DNA from: a bacterium
GTDB lineage: Bacteria > Bacteroidota > Bacteroidia > Cytophagales > Cyclobacteriaceae
Direction: 5' to 3'
Assembly (NCBI GenBank): GCA_024743255.1
Contig: JANSWY010000002.1
Span: forward strand, 186,001 to 250,000
Length of the DNA stretch: 64,000 nucleotides
Shown: positions 8,198 through 17,330 of the stretch, one piece after another
Numbering within the stretch: the first letter of the stretch is position 1
How the letters are laid out: every line of letters begins with the position of its first letter
The notes under the pieces: model-generated
The model's database searches: none
What the model was told of the DNA's origin: nothing
What the model saw: the letters and a program-made list of their open reading frames with translations, nothing else
Translations under genes and position numbers: made by a program

Positions 8198-8812
8198 ATG
8201 AATAGAGTGTATGCATACCTAAGAGCCTCGACATCAGATCAGGACGCCAATAGAGCAAAAAGCCAATTGGAAGAATTTGCTTTTACCCATGATTTAAAGA
8301 TTTCTTCCTACTTCACCGAAAATGAATCTGGGGCTCTACTAGCTCGCCCAGAGTTATTCCGTTTATTGGACATAGCTGAAGATGGTGATATCCTTTTGGT
8401 TGAACAAGTCGACCGCATAAGTAGATTAAATAATGAAGATTGGACCTTGCTCAAAAAACTTATTTTAGATAAGGGTATAAATGTTGTGTCACTTGACTTA
8501 CCCACGAGCCATCAGTTTGTCAAACAAAGTGATGAATTTACAAAGCGGATGTTACAAGCCATTAACTCTATGATGCTAGATATGTTAGCTGCCATTTCCA
8601 GAAAGGATTACGAAGACCGGCGCAAACGTCAAGCTCAAGGAGTTCAAAAAGCCAAGAAACTTGGAAAATACAAAGGCCGACCAGTGAATAAAGATTTACA
8701 CTCAAAAATCGAGGAACTCTTACTCGACAACAAAAGCTACAGTTCTATACAGCGACTGTTGGGCTGTTCAAGACACACAATTTCCAAAGTGAAAAAAAAT
8801 ATTAATAGATAA
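8198..8812 (+). CDS. Serine recombinase (resolvase/invertase family)
   Basis: 204 residues. The catalytic N-terminal domain is intact: VYAYLRAST with Arg9 and the nucleophile Ser11, then ARPEL, then VDRISR supplying the essential arginines. The E-helix/linker and a C-terminal helix-turn-helix (SYSSIQRLLGCSRHTISKVKK) follow. The enzyme cuts and rejoins DNA at short crossover sites through a phosphoserine link. It follows the PIN-like gene after a 130-bp AT-rich gap and is followed by two strong inverted repeats. It may have served to integrate the island, to invert a segment or to resolve dimers. No invertible segment is obvious. Confidence 0.9.
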   Translation: MNRVYAYLRASTSDQDANRAKSQLEEFAFTHDLKISSYFTENESGALLARPELFRLLDIAEDGDILLVEQVDRISRLNNEDWTLLKKLILDKGINVVSLDLPTSHQFVKQSDEFTKRMLQAINSMMLDMLAAISRKDYEDRRKRQAQGVQKAKKLGKYKGRPVNKDLHSKIEELLLDNKSYSSIQRLLGCSRHTISKVKKNINR

Positions 8813-8905
8813 GGTCTCTCTTGATTCCGATTTTCCTCATCTGATTCACATGGATCAGGCATCACTTCTATAAGGCCAATTTTTAAATCAGATTAATATC
8901 CTGTC

Positions 8906-8924
8906 TATCCACCGCTGGTGGATA
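8906..8924. repeat. Perfect inverted repeat
   Basis: TATCCACC (8906-8913) and GGTGGATA (8917-8924) around the triloop GCT, 94 bp after the recombinase stop. No T-tract follows, so it is not a classical terminator. It could be a recombinase site or an RNA hairpin. Confidence 0.45.
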
Positions 8925-9000
8925 CCAATCACTTGAAATATACCCAAATTTCAAATCTTCAAAGTGACTTTTAAAGGAGCCTCCGTCTAACTACAAATTC

Positions 9001-9053
9001 ATGCATGTACACACTTCCTGGTTGTAAAAATTCAACCAGGTAATGACATGCAT
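9001..9053. repeat. Nested inverted repeat
   Basis: Outer arms ATGCATGT (9001-9008) and ACATGCAT (9046-9053) enclose inner arms CCTGGTTG (9017-9024) and CAACCAGG (9033-9040). All 16 pairs are perfect, with asymmetric internal loops. It lies 41 bp upstream of the ATP-grasp gene and may be a leader structure or an operator for it, or the island boundary. Confidence 0.5.
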
Positions 9054-9093
9054 TTCTAAAAATCAGATCACTAAAATTTAAATCAGTACATCA

Positions 9094-10128
9094 GTGAAAA
9101 TTTGTTTCATCATGTATCCTTGGGAAAGGGTAAATGCGTCACAGGATTCCACACTTAGAATAATTCATGAGGCGGTTAAAAGAGGACATCAGGTAAGTAT
9201 TACGCATCCACCAAACCTTACTATCAGAGATAGTGTCACTCTCAGTTTGTGTAAAGAAATCATCCTCAAAGAAAAGCTTACACATAGCATAAGTGCATTT
9301 TACAAGACCGTGGAGTTCAAAACGGACATGGTCGAGCTAAGCACATTCGACGTAATTTTTATGAGGGATAACCCACCTCTGGATTCACTAGTCTTAAATT
9401 TTCTTGATTCTATAAAGGACGATGTGTTTATAATGAATGCTATCGACGGATTGAGGGAGGCCAATAACAAAATATATACTGCAGCCTATTATGATCCTGA
9501 ACATGAGCTAATTCCTGCAACTCATGTATCCAAGAATATAGATTATTTGCTACGAATCATTCAGGAATCTGAGAATGATAAAATGATCATGAAACCGCTG
9601 GACGGTTATGGCGGAAGCGGAGTAATTGTAATTGAGAAATCGGCCATGCAAAACATCCGCTCTCTGCTGGATTTCTATATCAATCGTGAGACTGGGAAGT
9701 CAAATTACGTGATTCTGCAAGATTACATTGAAGGTGCTGAAGAAGGAGATGTAAGAATATTAATGCTAAATGGCCAACCCATCGGGGCACTGCGAAGAAG
9801 ACCTGCTGCGGGTGATGCCAGGTCCAATATTTCAGCGGGAGGTACAGTAGAGAAGTACAAGCTGACCAAAGCAGATAAGACTTTGTGCGCAAAGATTGGG
9901 GAAAAGCTTGTGAGAGATGGCATTTACTATGCCGGACTAGATCTAATCAATGGAAAACTCATTGAGGTCAATGTCATGAGTCCGGGTACCATCACAGATA
10001 TCAATAAACTCAACAAGGTAAGGCTCCAGGAAAAGATTATAGCCTATCTGGAAACTGTAGTGGAGCAAAGAAGAAAACTTAAACTGGATTTTAGGCCTGA
10101 GACATTGGTGGAAGATGCAGCGACTTAA
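9094..10128 (+). CDS. Glutathione-synthase-like ATP-grasp ligase
   Basis: 344 residues from a GTG start. The order follows prokaryotic glutathione synthase: an N-terminal domain (KICFIMYPWERV, later VIFMRDNPP), a central lid MIMKPLDGYGGSGV, then EGDVRILMLNGQPIGALRRRP and the metal-binding end LIEVNVMSPGTI. ATP-grasp enzymes join a carboxylate to an amine through an acyl phosphate. No gamma-glutamylcysteine ligase is nearby. The stop overlaps the start of the QEGLA gene by 14 bp, so the two are coupled. The true product may be a peptide other than glutathione (inference). Confidence 0.85.
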   Translation: MKICFIMYPWERVNASQDSTLRIIHEAVKRGHQVSITHPPNLTIRDSVTLSLCKEIILKEKLTHSISAFYKTVEFKTDMVELSTFDVIFMRDNPPLDSLVLNFLDSIKDDVFIMNAIDGLREANNKIYTAAYYDPEHELIPATHVSKNIDYLLRIIQESENDKMIMKPLDGYGGSGVIVIEKSAMQNIRSLLDFYINRETGKSNYVILQDYIEGAEEGDVRILMLNGQPIGALRRRPAAGDARSNISAGGTVEKYKLTKADKTLCAKIGEKLVRDGIYYAGLDLINGKLIEVNVMSPGTITDINKLNKVRLQEKIIAYLETVVEQRRKLKLDFRPETLVEDAAT

Positions 10129-12118
10129 AATTGAAGAAATAAATCAATTAATCTCCCAGGGAGAAGTTTTTGAAGCTATATCTATTGATGGATCATTTCA
10201 CATCAAAATCAATAAATACGTGCCTTACTGTTGCATGGCCATTCATGATGGTAGCAATTTTAGAAGTGATATTAAATCCAAAATCGCTCTTGATGATTTC
10301 CAGAGATGGTATGAAGAAGACCCATTTACAGGTGATTTCATTGATTCGCTTCCCATTACAATCATAGCTCATGATTCCAGGTTTGAGTACGACCTAAACA
10401 GGAATCCTGAAGCAGCAATCTACGAGGAAGCCTGGGGACAAAAAGTGTGGAAGTCAAAACTGTCTCCGAAAGAACGTCATTCTAGCCTAAAAAAGCATAG
10501 TAACTTTTATAAAGTAGTCAAAACGTTGGTTGGAAAGTTGAATGAGAAATTCAACGGATGTATTGTGTACGATATACATTCGTACAACTACAAGCGATGG
10601 GATCGTGAGGTTCCGCTTTTCAATGTTGGAACTGAAAATATTGATATCGAAAGATATCGTCCTTATGTTGATCATTGGATACAGGAGTTGGGCTCCATAA
10701 GTATTCCAAATGTAGAAAACCAGGTAGGAGAAAATGATGTCTTTTATGGAAGAGGTTACAATCTGGAGTTTATCACAAAGAACTTCGATAACACACTAGT
10801 TCTAGCAACAGAAATAAAAAAAGTCTATTGCAATGAGGATACGGGAGAAGAGTTTCCTGAAATAATATCATATTTAAAGCAGGCTTTTAAAGAAGTAATT
10901 GTAAGTAATGCGCAATTATTCAGTGAGAAGGAGACCAGTTGGAAATCTACCATAACGGCTCATCTCCTGGATAAAAAGGAAGATCACGATCTGACTTCCC
11001 TTGACAAAAAACTCCACAAAATTCTAAAGGGTTTTGAGTTGCTAGCATTTGTTAATCCAGTAAACAGTGCTTCAGAACAAAAGCGATTCATTCGTAATAA
11101 ATTCAATGAGTTACCAAGGTTCAAATATTCACCCATTAAAATAAGCCCATTTGAACTTAAACAGGAACTAAGTAAGTTGCCGACATCCAATATCTCAGAC
11201 ATCTCTATCAGAAGCATGTATGAAACAGTGATCAATAGTTATTTTGATAAAATTGATTTGCTCTCATCTTTAGGAACTAAAAAATTCCTTTATAATTCAT
11301 TGAGATACTTTGGGCGACCAAGCAAAAAAGACATTCAGAATGCCAATTATTTGCTGCATCTCCCAGCAATTCCGACTGAACCAACACGAGTACCTTATAT
11401 GTCAACTGGTCAGGCTTTAAGCGCTTTCAATCAAGCACTTGGGGCATATGGCATGACATGTAAAATTGAGCTCAGCAATAAGGTGATTTCTCAGGTAATG
11501 GTACTCAATTCAAAGAAGACAATCCTGATCAAACCTGACGCAAAATTCACAACAAAAGAAGCGAATGCGTTAATTGAACATGAAATAGGTGTTCATATGG
11601 TGACCACCCAAAATTCCAATCTTCAGAAATTAAAACTGTTCAACTTAGGTCTTCCGGTAAATACCATGACACAAGAAGGACTTGCAATTCTATCAGAGTA
11701 TTTAAGCGGCAACATCACCTTGAAACGACTTAAGAAGTTAGCCATGCGAGTTATAGTCACGGATATGATGTGCAGTGGAGCTGATTTTATTGAATGTTTC
11801 GATTATCTCACGAAGGACCTGCAAGTAAATGCTGAAGATGCTTATACCATTGTAACGAGAATATTCAGGGGTGGTGGGTTTACAAAGGATTATCTCTATT
11901 TGAGTGGGTTTGTGAAAATATTGAAGCTTTGGAAAAACGGGGTAAGCTTAAAACCACTGTTGATAGGTAAAACTTCACTGGAGTTTTATGACACCATTCA
12001 GGAGATGATTAATCGAGAAATGATTAACAGCCCGAATTATGTCACCCGTAGTTTCGAGCAGCCTAAGCATACGGAAGGTGGTGTTATATATGATTACATC
12101 ATCAGCGGTTTAAACTAG
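10115..12118 (+). CDS. N-formylglutamate hydrolase-like domain fused to QEGLA (DUF1704) metallopeptidase
   Basis: 667 residues. Residues about 30-270 resemble N-formylglutamate amidohydrolase (HDSRFEYDLNR at 86-96, YDIHSYN at 152-158). From about 295 the protein follows the family annotated as flavohemoglobin expression-modulating QEGLA proteins. It has an HExxxH zinc motif (His489, Glu490, His494), then TQEGLAILSEYL with the name-giving QEGLA at 520-524. The second family is related to eukaryotic tyrosine carboxypeptidases of the MATCAP/DUF1704 type, which suggests removal of a C-terminal residue. It is coupled to the ATP-grasp ligase upstream, so ligation and hydrolysis are probably parts of one pathway. 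The substrate is unknown. Confidence 0.8.
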   Translation: MQRLKIEEINQLISQGEVFEAISIDGSFHIKINKYVPYCCMAIHDGSNFRSDIKSKIALDDFQRWYEEDPFTGDFIDSLPITIIAHDSRFEYDLNRNPEAAIYEEAWGQKVWKSKLSPKERHSSLKKHSNFYKVVKTLVGKLNEKFNGCIVYDIHSYNYKRWDREVPLFNVGTENIDIERYRPYVDHWIQELGSISIPNVENQVGENDVFYGRGYNLEFITKNFDNTLVLATEIKKVYCNEDTGEEFPEIISYLKQAFKEVIVSNAQLFSEKETSWKSTITAHLLDKKEDHDLTSLDKKLHKILKGFELLAFVNPVNSASEQKRFIRNKFNELPRFKYSPIKISPFELKQELSKLPTSNISDISIRSMYETVINSYFDKIDLLSSLGTKKFLYNSLRYFGRPSKKDIQNANYLLHLPAIPTEPTRVPYMSTGQALSAFNQALGAYGMTCKIELSNKVISQVMVLNSKKTILIKPDAKFTTKEANALIEHEIGVHMVTTQNSNLQKLKLFNLGLPVNTMTQEGLAILSEYLSGNITLKRLKKLAMRVIVTDMMCSGADFIECFDYLTKDLQVNAEDAYTIVTRIFRGGGFTKDYLYLSGFVKILKLWKNGVSLKPLLIGKTSLEFYDTIQEMINREMINSPNYVTRSFEQPKHTEGGVIYDYIISGLN

Positions 12119-12123
12119 GCAAA

Positions 12124-12645
12124 TCAATCGAGCTGCAAAACAGGCTTTTGGATGGCAAGATTATTAGGATATGAAAAATGATTTCCTTCGATTGTTTCAA
12201 TTTTGAGGTAGAACAAAGTAATGTCAATAATCTTGCCTTCCACAGAATTTTCTCCATCTAAAATCTTAATTCTTTTTCCAATTCGGTGAGGAAAAAAGAA
12301 GAACAGGATAACGGATGCTGTAAGATTGCTTAAAATGGACCATGTTGCAAACAAACCAACTCCTACAACTGTAAATATTGATGCGAAGTAAATTGACAGA
12401 CCCTGAAATGAAATCTCCCAGATCATTCCGATTAATGTTGCAAACGACAATAGAGTCGTCAAGCTGATTAGCTTTTTCACATATAGTTCCCGTGATTTGG
12501 CAATGGAATTCAACCTGGTGTGTCGGCTTATTATTTTCATGATCAATTCCCTTATTATCACGAACAAAAGAATCAATCCAATTGTGAAAAGGTATTGAAT
12601 GAAATGAGTTTGAAAATGTTCAAGTATCTGTTCTATATATTTCAT
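12124..12645 (-). CDS. Short MscS-like mechanosensitive channel protein
   Basis: 173 residues with three hydrophobic segments (about 17-36, 58-78, 83-105) and the MscS core: a pore-lining ASIFTVVGVGLFATWSILSNLTASV helix, then the beta-domain start FPHRIGKRIKILD and VEGKIIDITLFYLKIET. It stops soon after the YPNN segment, so the C-terminal alpha/beta vestibule of full MscS (about 286 residues in E. coli) is absent. Family members release osmolytes on membrane stretch. A close paralogue in the opposite orientation lies at 30514-31032. It converges on the QEGLA gene with only 5 bp between stops. Confidence 0.85.
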   Translation of the reverse strand: MKYIEQILEHFQTHFIQYLFTIGLILLFVIIRELIMKIISRHTRLNSIAKSRELYVKKLISLTTLLSFATLIGMIWEISFQGLSIYFASIFTVVGVGLFATWSILSNLTASVILFFFFPHRIGKRIKILDGENSVEGKIIDITLFYLKIETIEGNHFSYPNNLAIQKPVLQLD

Positions 12646-12693
12646 GTTTTTGTAGCAAAAAGTATTTCAATATCTAAGTAAAAAGGAAATGTG

Positions 12694-13542
12694 TTATCTT
12701 ACATTGTAACCAAGTGTCAATATTGGCCTAAAACTATGGCCCGATAAATCTTCTACTATTGACCCACCACTAATTACCCTCCTGAAACCACTTTTCTCAT
12801 GAATTCCAATTGCAATGAGATCAGCCTTTTTTTGATCTGAAAAATGTAATATTCCATATTCTTCGTCCTCATGACTGTAGGACGTAAGTGTGTAGTTATT
12901 GAGCATATATTGATCAGCGATTCGCTGTAGCTTGACCATCGTGTCTATGTCATTGTTAAAATCTTTGCGCGTATTGATTTTTACGATATGAATGTTAGAG
13001 TCAAACAAATCCTGTAGTCTCATTAACAAGTTAATCATTGGCTTATGATCGGCTTTTAGATCAGTTGCATAGACAATGTTTCGAAATTCATCTCCCTGTA
13101 AAACCTCATTGACAGTGATAACCGGATGGTTTGATGATCTGATAACCTTATCTGTAAGAGCACCCAGGAAGAAATCATTCGTGTTGGTAGAGCCTTTAGC
13201 TCCAAGGATTAGTACGTCAGCTTCCTTTGATTTAGCATAATTTCTAATTTCTTGAAATGGGTTTCCTATGCTCACTTTCCCTATAATCTGAAACCGATCC
13301 TTTTCATGCTCTAATTTTAGCATACTCAGTTTTTCTTCTACCATTTCGATCAATTGAACCATATAGAAATCGTCAAGATCATCATAATCCAACTCTCCGG
13401 TACTCCTATACATGGCTGTTACAGGTTCAATTACATGCAATAGGTGAATCTGCCCCCTTGTTCTTCGGGCAATTCTTTTAGCGACTTCTAAAGCATTAAG
13501 AGACTTCAATGAGAAGTCGGTTGGTACAATTATATTTTTCAT
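12694..13542 (-). CDS. Tandem-domain universal stress protein
   Basis: About 282 residues with two UspA folds. The first begins KNIIVPTDFSLKSLNALEVA and ends with the nucleotide-binding pattern GAKGSTNTNDFFLGALTDKV..HPVITV. The second begins RNIVYATDLKAD and ends IAIGIHEKSGFRRVISGGSIVEDL. The frame is open to 13602, but the ATG at 13542 starts exactly at the first conserved strand. Cytoplasmic; family members bind ATP or act in stress survival. Its neighbours (MscS-like, CorA, PPK2) fit a general stress cluster. Confidence 0.9.
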   Translation of the reverse strand: MKNIIVPTDFSLKSLNALEVAKRIARRTRGQIHLLHVIEPVTAMYRSTGELDYDDLDDFYMVQLIEMVEEKLSMLKLEHEKDRFQIIGKVSIGNPFQEIRNYAKSKEADVLILGAKGSTNTNDFFLGALTDKVIRSSNHPVITVNEVLQGDEFRNIVYATDLKADHKPMINLLMRLQDLFDSNIHIVKINTRKDFNNDIDTMVKLQRIADQYMLNNYTLTSYSHEDEEYGILHFSDQKKADLIAIGIHEKSGFRRVISGGSIVEDLSGHSFRPILTLGYNVR

Positions 13543-13644
13543 TTTTACGGTTATGACGGACCGATTATGTTGGGTCACATTAAGAATTTGAAATATTTTC
13601 AAGCACTCTTTCTATATTACAGAAACGAGCCTTGATGATGTCGT

Positions 13645-14751
13645 ATGCAAAAAGATAATTTGATAGTAAAGGGCCTTAAAAGCCTTGATAGCTTCACCTT
13701 TAAGCTGTATTCCAGTGAAAAATCTAAGGCTAAGGCCAATGCTCAACTCACATTTATCGGAGAAAAGAAGATTGAAGATGTCCAGAGTCAACTTTATACT
13801 TATGATCGAATTGATTTTGAACTATCAAGTGATATTGATGGCTTTTTCCAGATTTCCAAACTCTCCCCAAAAAATCATTGGCTAAACTATCATGGCATCC
13901 ATGATGTAGCAATTTTGGAGAAACTGGGTTCAGAGTTGGCTCTAGACAGATTGAGTATAAAGCAAATATTGGATACTACACAAAGACCTAAAGTAGATGA
14001 TTTTGAAAAATATCTATTCTTCAGTGTAAAATCAATCACAAAATCAGAAGTTGGTCAAATGCAGGTTGAACAACTTTCATTTGTCCTTGGTAATAATTAC
14101 GTCTTAAGTTTTCAGGAGAGAAAGGGAGATCATTTTGAAGGAATACGTAACAAAATCAAAGAAAATATTGGATTCATACGAAAAAGAAAATGTGACTACC
14201 TATTGACTCAGTTATTGGATGCCATTCTTGACAACTACTTTGAAACTTTGGATTTGGTCAACGATGAGATAAATCAATTGGAGAAAGAGACTTTTCAAAA
14301 CCCAACAAGCCATACACTACTCCAAATTGAGGGGTATAAAAGATCAGCGCTTCTGATAAAGAAGTCTTTAGGGCCATTTAAAGAAGCACTTCTGAAAATA
14401 CAAAATGATCGAACAACTCTTATTGACAAAGGCAATTTGAAATACTTCAAAGATCTTTCTAATTCTGCTATTGCAGCACTTGAAGAAGTTGAAGGAACCC
14501 TAAGAACCCTGGAGGGGCTTACTAACATATACTTCGCTTCTTTAAGCCAGAAGATGAATGAAACTATGAAAGTTCTCACCACTGTTGCTACCATATTTAT
14601 CCCACTTACTTTTATTGCAGGAATTTACGGAATGAACTTTAATTACATGCCAGAACTAAACTATCGTTATGGATACTTCATTACTTGGGGAGTCATGGTT
14701 GCCATAACAATAGCAATGTTAATATATTTCAAAATAAAGAAATGGATGTAA
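13645..14751 (+). CDS. corA: CorA-family Mg2+/Co2+ transporter
   Basis: 368 residues. A long acidic and helical cytoplasmic domain is followed by two C-terminal transmembrane helices. The first ends in the signature GMN (FIAGIYGMNFNYMPEL), and the basic tail FKIKKWM comes last. CorA forms a pentameric inner-membrane channel for divalent cations. Length and order are normal. The stop codon directly abuts the stop of the converging PPK2 gene, with no bases between. Confidence 0.92.
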   Translation: MQKDNLIVKGLKSLDSFTFKLYSSEKSKAKANAQLTFIGEKKIEDVQSQLYTYDRIDFELSSDIDGFFQISKLSPKNHWLNYHGIHDVAILEKLGSELALDRLSIKQILDTTQRPKVDDFEKYLFFSVKSITKSEVGQMQVEQLSFVLGNNYVLSFQERKGDHFEGIRNKIKENIGFIRKRKCDYLLTQLLDAILDNYFETLDLVNDEINQLEKETFQNPTSHTLLQIEGYKRSALLIKKSLGPFKEALLKIQNDRTTLIDKGNLKYFKDLSNSAIAALEEVEGTLRTLEGLTNIYFASLSQKMNETMKVLTTVATIFIPLTFIAGIYGMNFNYMPELNYRYGYFITWGVMVAITIAMLIYFKIKKWM

Positions 14752-15492
14752 TTATGAGATAATTTCATTAACAATATCCTTATCTGATTTCAGTCGCTCA
14801 CCGGTTTTGCCTTTTTCAGGATAATTGAGTTTTGATAGGATGTATCTCATACCTTCAAGTCGGGCTTGTTCCTTGTTGTTTCCTTTTAATCTAATCCATG
14901 GAGCTCCGATCCAGCTAGTCATTTCAAACATGATACTCTTAAAATGTGTATATTCATCCCATTTCCGTTGAGCCTGTATATCAACGGTACTTAACTTCCA
15001 TCGTTTAAGCGGATCTGTAACCCTTTCTTGTAATCGTTTTTTTTGTTCATCAACATCAATTGAAAACCACAATTTGAATAAGTGTATTCCATCCCTAACA
15101 AGCATTTTTTCTACTAAGGTTACGTCATTCATGAAGGTTTTATACTGATCTTCTGTACAAAATCCCATCACAGGTTCAACAACAGCCCTGTTATACCAAC
15201 TTCGATCAAAAAACACGATCTCTCCCTTGTTCGGTAATTCTTGAATGTAGCGTTGAAAATACCATTGACCACTCTCTATTTCAGATGGTTTAGAGAGTGC
15301 CACAATTCTGTATCCCCTGGGATTTAAATACCTTACGAACCTCATAATGGCACCTCCTTTGCCCGCAGTGTCTCTACCTTCAAATATTATGGCGACTCTT
15401 TGTCCAGTCTCTTGAACCCAGCGTTGCATTGCAATCATCTCTATTTGCAAATTGGTGTATTCGGGAGATTGTTCAATGTTATAAAGACCCAT
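14752..15492 (-). CDS. ppk2: Polyphosphate kinase 2
   Basis: 246 residues, the size of a one-domain PPK2. The Walker A segment is IFEGRDTAGKGGAI, the lid and Walker B region follow (EIVFFDRSWYNRAVVEPVMGF), and the SPLK-like VTDPLKRWKLS segment precedes the C-terminal helices. The enzyme transfers phosphate between polyphosphate and nucleotides, usually making ATP or GTP from diphosphates. Start at the ATG at 15492. It lies in the stress cluster and converges with corA. Confidence 0.9.
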   Translation of the reverse strand: MGLYNIEQSPEYTNLQIEMIAMQRWVQETGQRVAIIFEGRDTAGKGGAIMRFVRYLNPRGYRIVALSKPSEIESGQWYFQRYIQELPNKGEIVFFDRSWYNRAVVEPVMGFCTEDQYKTFMNDVTLVEKMLVRDGIHLFKLWFSIDVDEQKKRLQERVTDPLKRWKLSTVDIQAQRKWDEYTHFKSIMFEMTSWIGAPWIRLKGNNKEQARLEGMRYILSKLNYPEKGKTGERLKSDKDIVNEIIS

Positions 15493-15630
15493 TTATACAT
15501 AGAATTTTAAATTGATTATTAGGATTCAACATTATGACTACAAACCATTAATTGGTCACAATAATTTTTGAATTCTTATTGATGTGACCTTCAAGATATC
15601 ACACCGTCTCAAACAGAAATAATTACTAGA

Positions 15631-16074
15631 ATGAACCGGATTACCTGGAGCGTGGCTTTACTAGGTTTATTAGCATGCTCATGTACGTCAGTAGTTGAAT
15701 CAAACAAACATTCGGCAATCCTGGCGGACATCAATTCAACATACCCAGATAGTGATGATCTTAAGATAGAAATAAATGGGTCCGATGTATTGGTCCATTT
15801 TAAATTGGATGATTACAAATGCCTGGCACTGTATCGTAATAATGAATGGCAGTCTACTATGAAATATTTATCAGTTTTTGATCTGTCTTTTGAGATAACT
15901 GACTTTCTAGCAACTGCTTATCCCGATGCATTTACAAGTAAAGTAATTGAGAAAGAAAGCAGAAACGGGGTGTTTTATTTAATTGAGATGGAAAATAACC
16001 AAAAAATATACGAATTGATATTTGATCAGGATGGAAAGGAAATTGAAAACACAGATCTCTATTTTCAATACTAA
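15631..16074 (+). CDS. PepSY-like lipoprotein
   Basis: 147 residues with a lipoprotein signal (ALLGLLACSC; the last cysteine is the probable lipidation site). The mature part has repeated PepSY-like units: YKCLALYRNNEWQSTMKYL, then FLATAYPDAFTSKVIEKES and FYLIEM...IYELIFDQDGKEI. Such small periplasmic or outer-membrane proteins are common in Bacteroidota and their role is poorly known. A hairpin follows at 16089-16111. A second PepSY-like protein without a lipobox is at 20639-21109. Confidence 0.7.
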   Translation: MNRITWSVALLGLLACSCTSVVESNKHSAILADINSTYPDSDDLKIEINGSDVLVHFKLDDYKCLALYRNNEWQSTMKYLSVFDLSFEITDFLATAYPDAFTSKVIEKESRNGVFYLIEMENNQKIYELIFDQDGKEIENTDLYFQY

Positions 16075-16088
16075 TTAAAGCGTGAAAA

Positions 16089-16111
16089 TGAGAGTCGAAC
16101 CAAGACTCTCA
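16089..16111 (+). terminator. Terminator-like hairpin after the PepSY-like lipoprotein
   Basis: TGAGAGTC (16089-16096) pairs perfectly with GACTCTCA (16104-16111) around a 7-base loop, followed by AGAATTTT. The T-tract is weak. It separates the lipoprotein from the histidine kinase operon. Confidence 0.55.
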
Positions 16112-16166
16112 GAATTTTCCTTAGGTGACTAAATATTATTTCAACGTCTTATTCCAAATTGAAAAC

Positions 16167-17330
16167 ATGAGTGAAGTAATCAATTCACGATGGACAATGC
16201 CCGCAAAAATCATGACAGGGCATAATCCAAGGTTCCGCTTAGGAGATAAAAGAACATTCCCTTATCTTTCTGCAAGACAATATTCCCTTTATAGTGAACA
16301 ATCGGTTTGGATATCCGCAGAAATGAAAACAAGTGATCAATATATAGATAAGAATTCATTCCTTCTGTCGGTAATAGGCAGTGCTCCATATGGAATAATA
16401 ACAATTGATCAACGGGGTTGTCTAACTATTGTGAATGATCTCGCACTGGAGCAATTGGAACTAAACATTCCAAAAGAAAACTTATCCGGAACGTTGGTTT
16501 TTGATTTGATCGAGGATATTTCGGAATTGAAATCGCATATCAAAAAATGCATTACTTCAAATACATATGATTTTGATATAGAGGAAGTTGCTCTGGGTGA
16601 TAAGTACCTTACTTTCAGAGGAAGGAAGATTGAAGATGGGATGATCATTACCATCGCAGACATCACAAGCTTAAAAGATACTGAATACCAGTCCTTAAAT
16701 TCTATGTTGGAAGGACAGGAAATGGAGAGAAAAAGGATCGCTCGGGAAATTCATGATGGCATTGGCCCGCTTCTATCTACGGTAAAGATGAACCTTGCAA
16801 ATATTGAAGGTGAGATTGATCACCTACCAAAAGATATGGCTATCAAGTTTAGGCAGTCTTACCAGCTAATTGACGAAGCGGCAGGAGATCTAAGAGCAAT
16901 TTCGCACAACCTGATGCCTAAGGTGCTATCTGATTTCGGATTAATCGAAGCTTTGGAAACACTTTGCGAAAAAATTGATCTTCATAAAAAAGTTAACGTA
17001 GAATTTATTTGTACAGGATTCGATGAACGTCTGGATGAAGTCTCTGAGTTAGGAATGTATCGAATTTGTCAAGAATTATTGAATAACTCTTTGAAACATG
17101 CTAATGCATCCTACATTGCTATTCAGTTATTTAAAAGTGCTAATTCTGTAAGATTAAGCTATGAAGATGATGGTGTGGGGTTTGATACCAATCAATATGT
17201 TGACGGAATAGGTCTAATGAATATAGAGAGTAGAGTAAAAGCTTTAGCTGGTGAGTTTCTGATCGATTCTTCGGAAGGCAAAGGAATGACTGCTACTATT
17301 GAGGTACCCCTTATAATTGAGTTGGAATGA
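16167..17330 (+). CDS. Cytoplasmic PAS-domain sensor histidine kinase (HisKA_3 type)
   Basis: About 387 residues from the ATG at 16167; the frame is also open from a GTG at 16125. A PAS-like domain (SAPYGIITIDQRGCLTIVND) is followed by the phosphoacceptor helix RKRIAREIHDGIGP (His near 196). The ATPase follows with N box NNSLKHA, DDGVGFD and GIGLMNIESRV. No transmembrane helix is seen, so the signal is probably intracellular. The stop overlaps the response regulator start by 4 bp (ATGA), a standard NarL/DegS-type pair. Confidence 0.9.
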   Translation: MSEVINSRWTMPAKIMTGHNPRFRLGDKRTFPYLSARQYSLYSEQSVWISAEMKTSDQYIDKNSFLLSVIGSAPYGIITIDQRGCLTIVNDLALEQLELNIPKENLSGTLVFDLIEDISELKSHIKKCITSNTYDFDIEEVALGDKYLTFRGRKIEDGMIITIADITSLKDTEYQSLNSMLEGQEMERKRIAREIHDGIGPLLSTVKMNLANIEGEIDHLPKDMAIKFRQSYQLIDEAAGDLRAISHNLMPKVLSDFGLIEALETLCEKIDLHKKVNVEFICTGFDERLDEVSELGMYRICQELLNNSLKHANASYIAIQLFKSANSVRLSYEDDGVGFDTNQYVDGIGLMNIESRVKALAGEFLIDSSEGKGMTATIEVPLIIELE

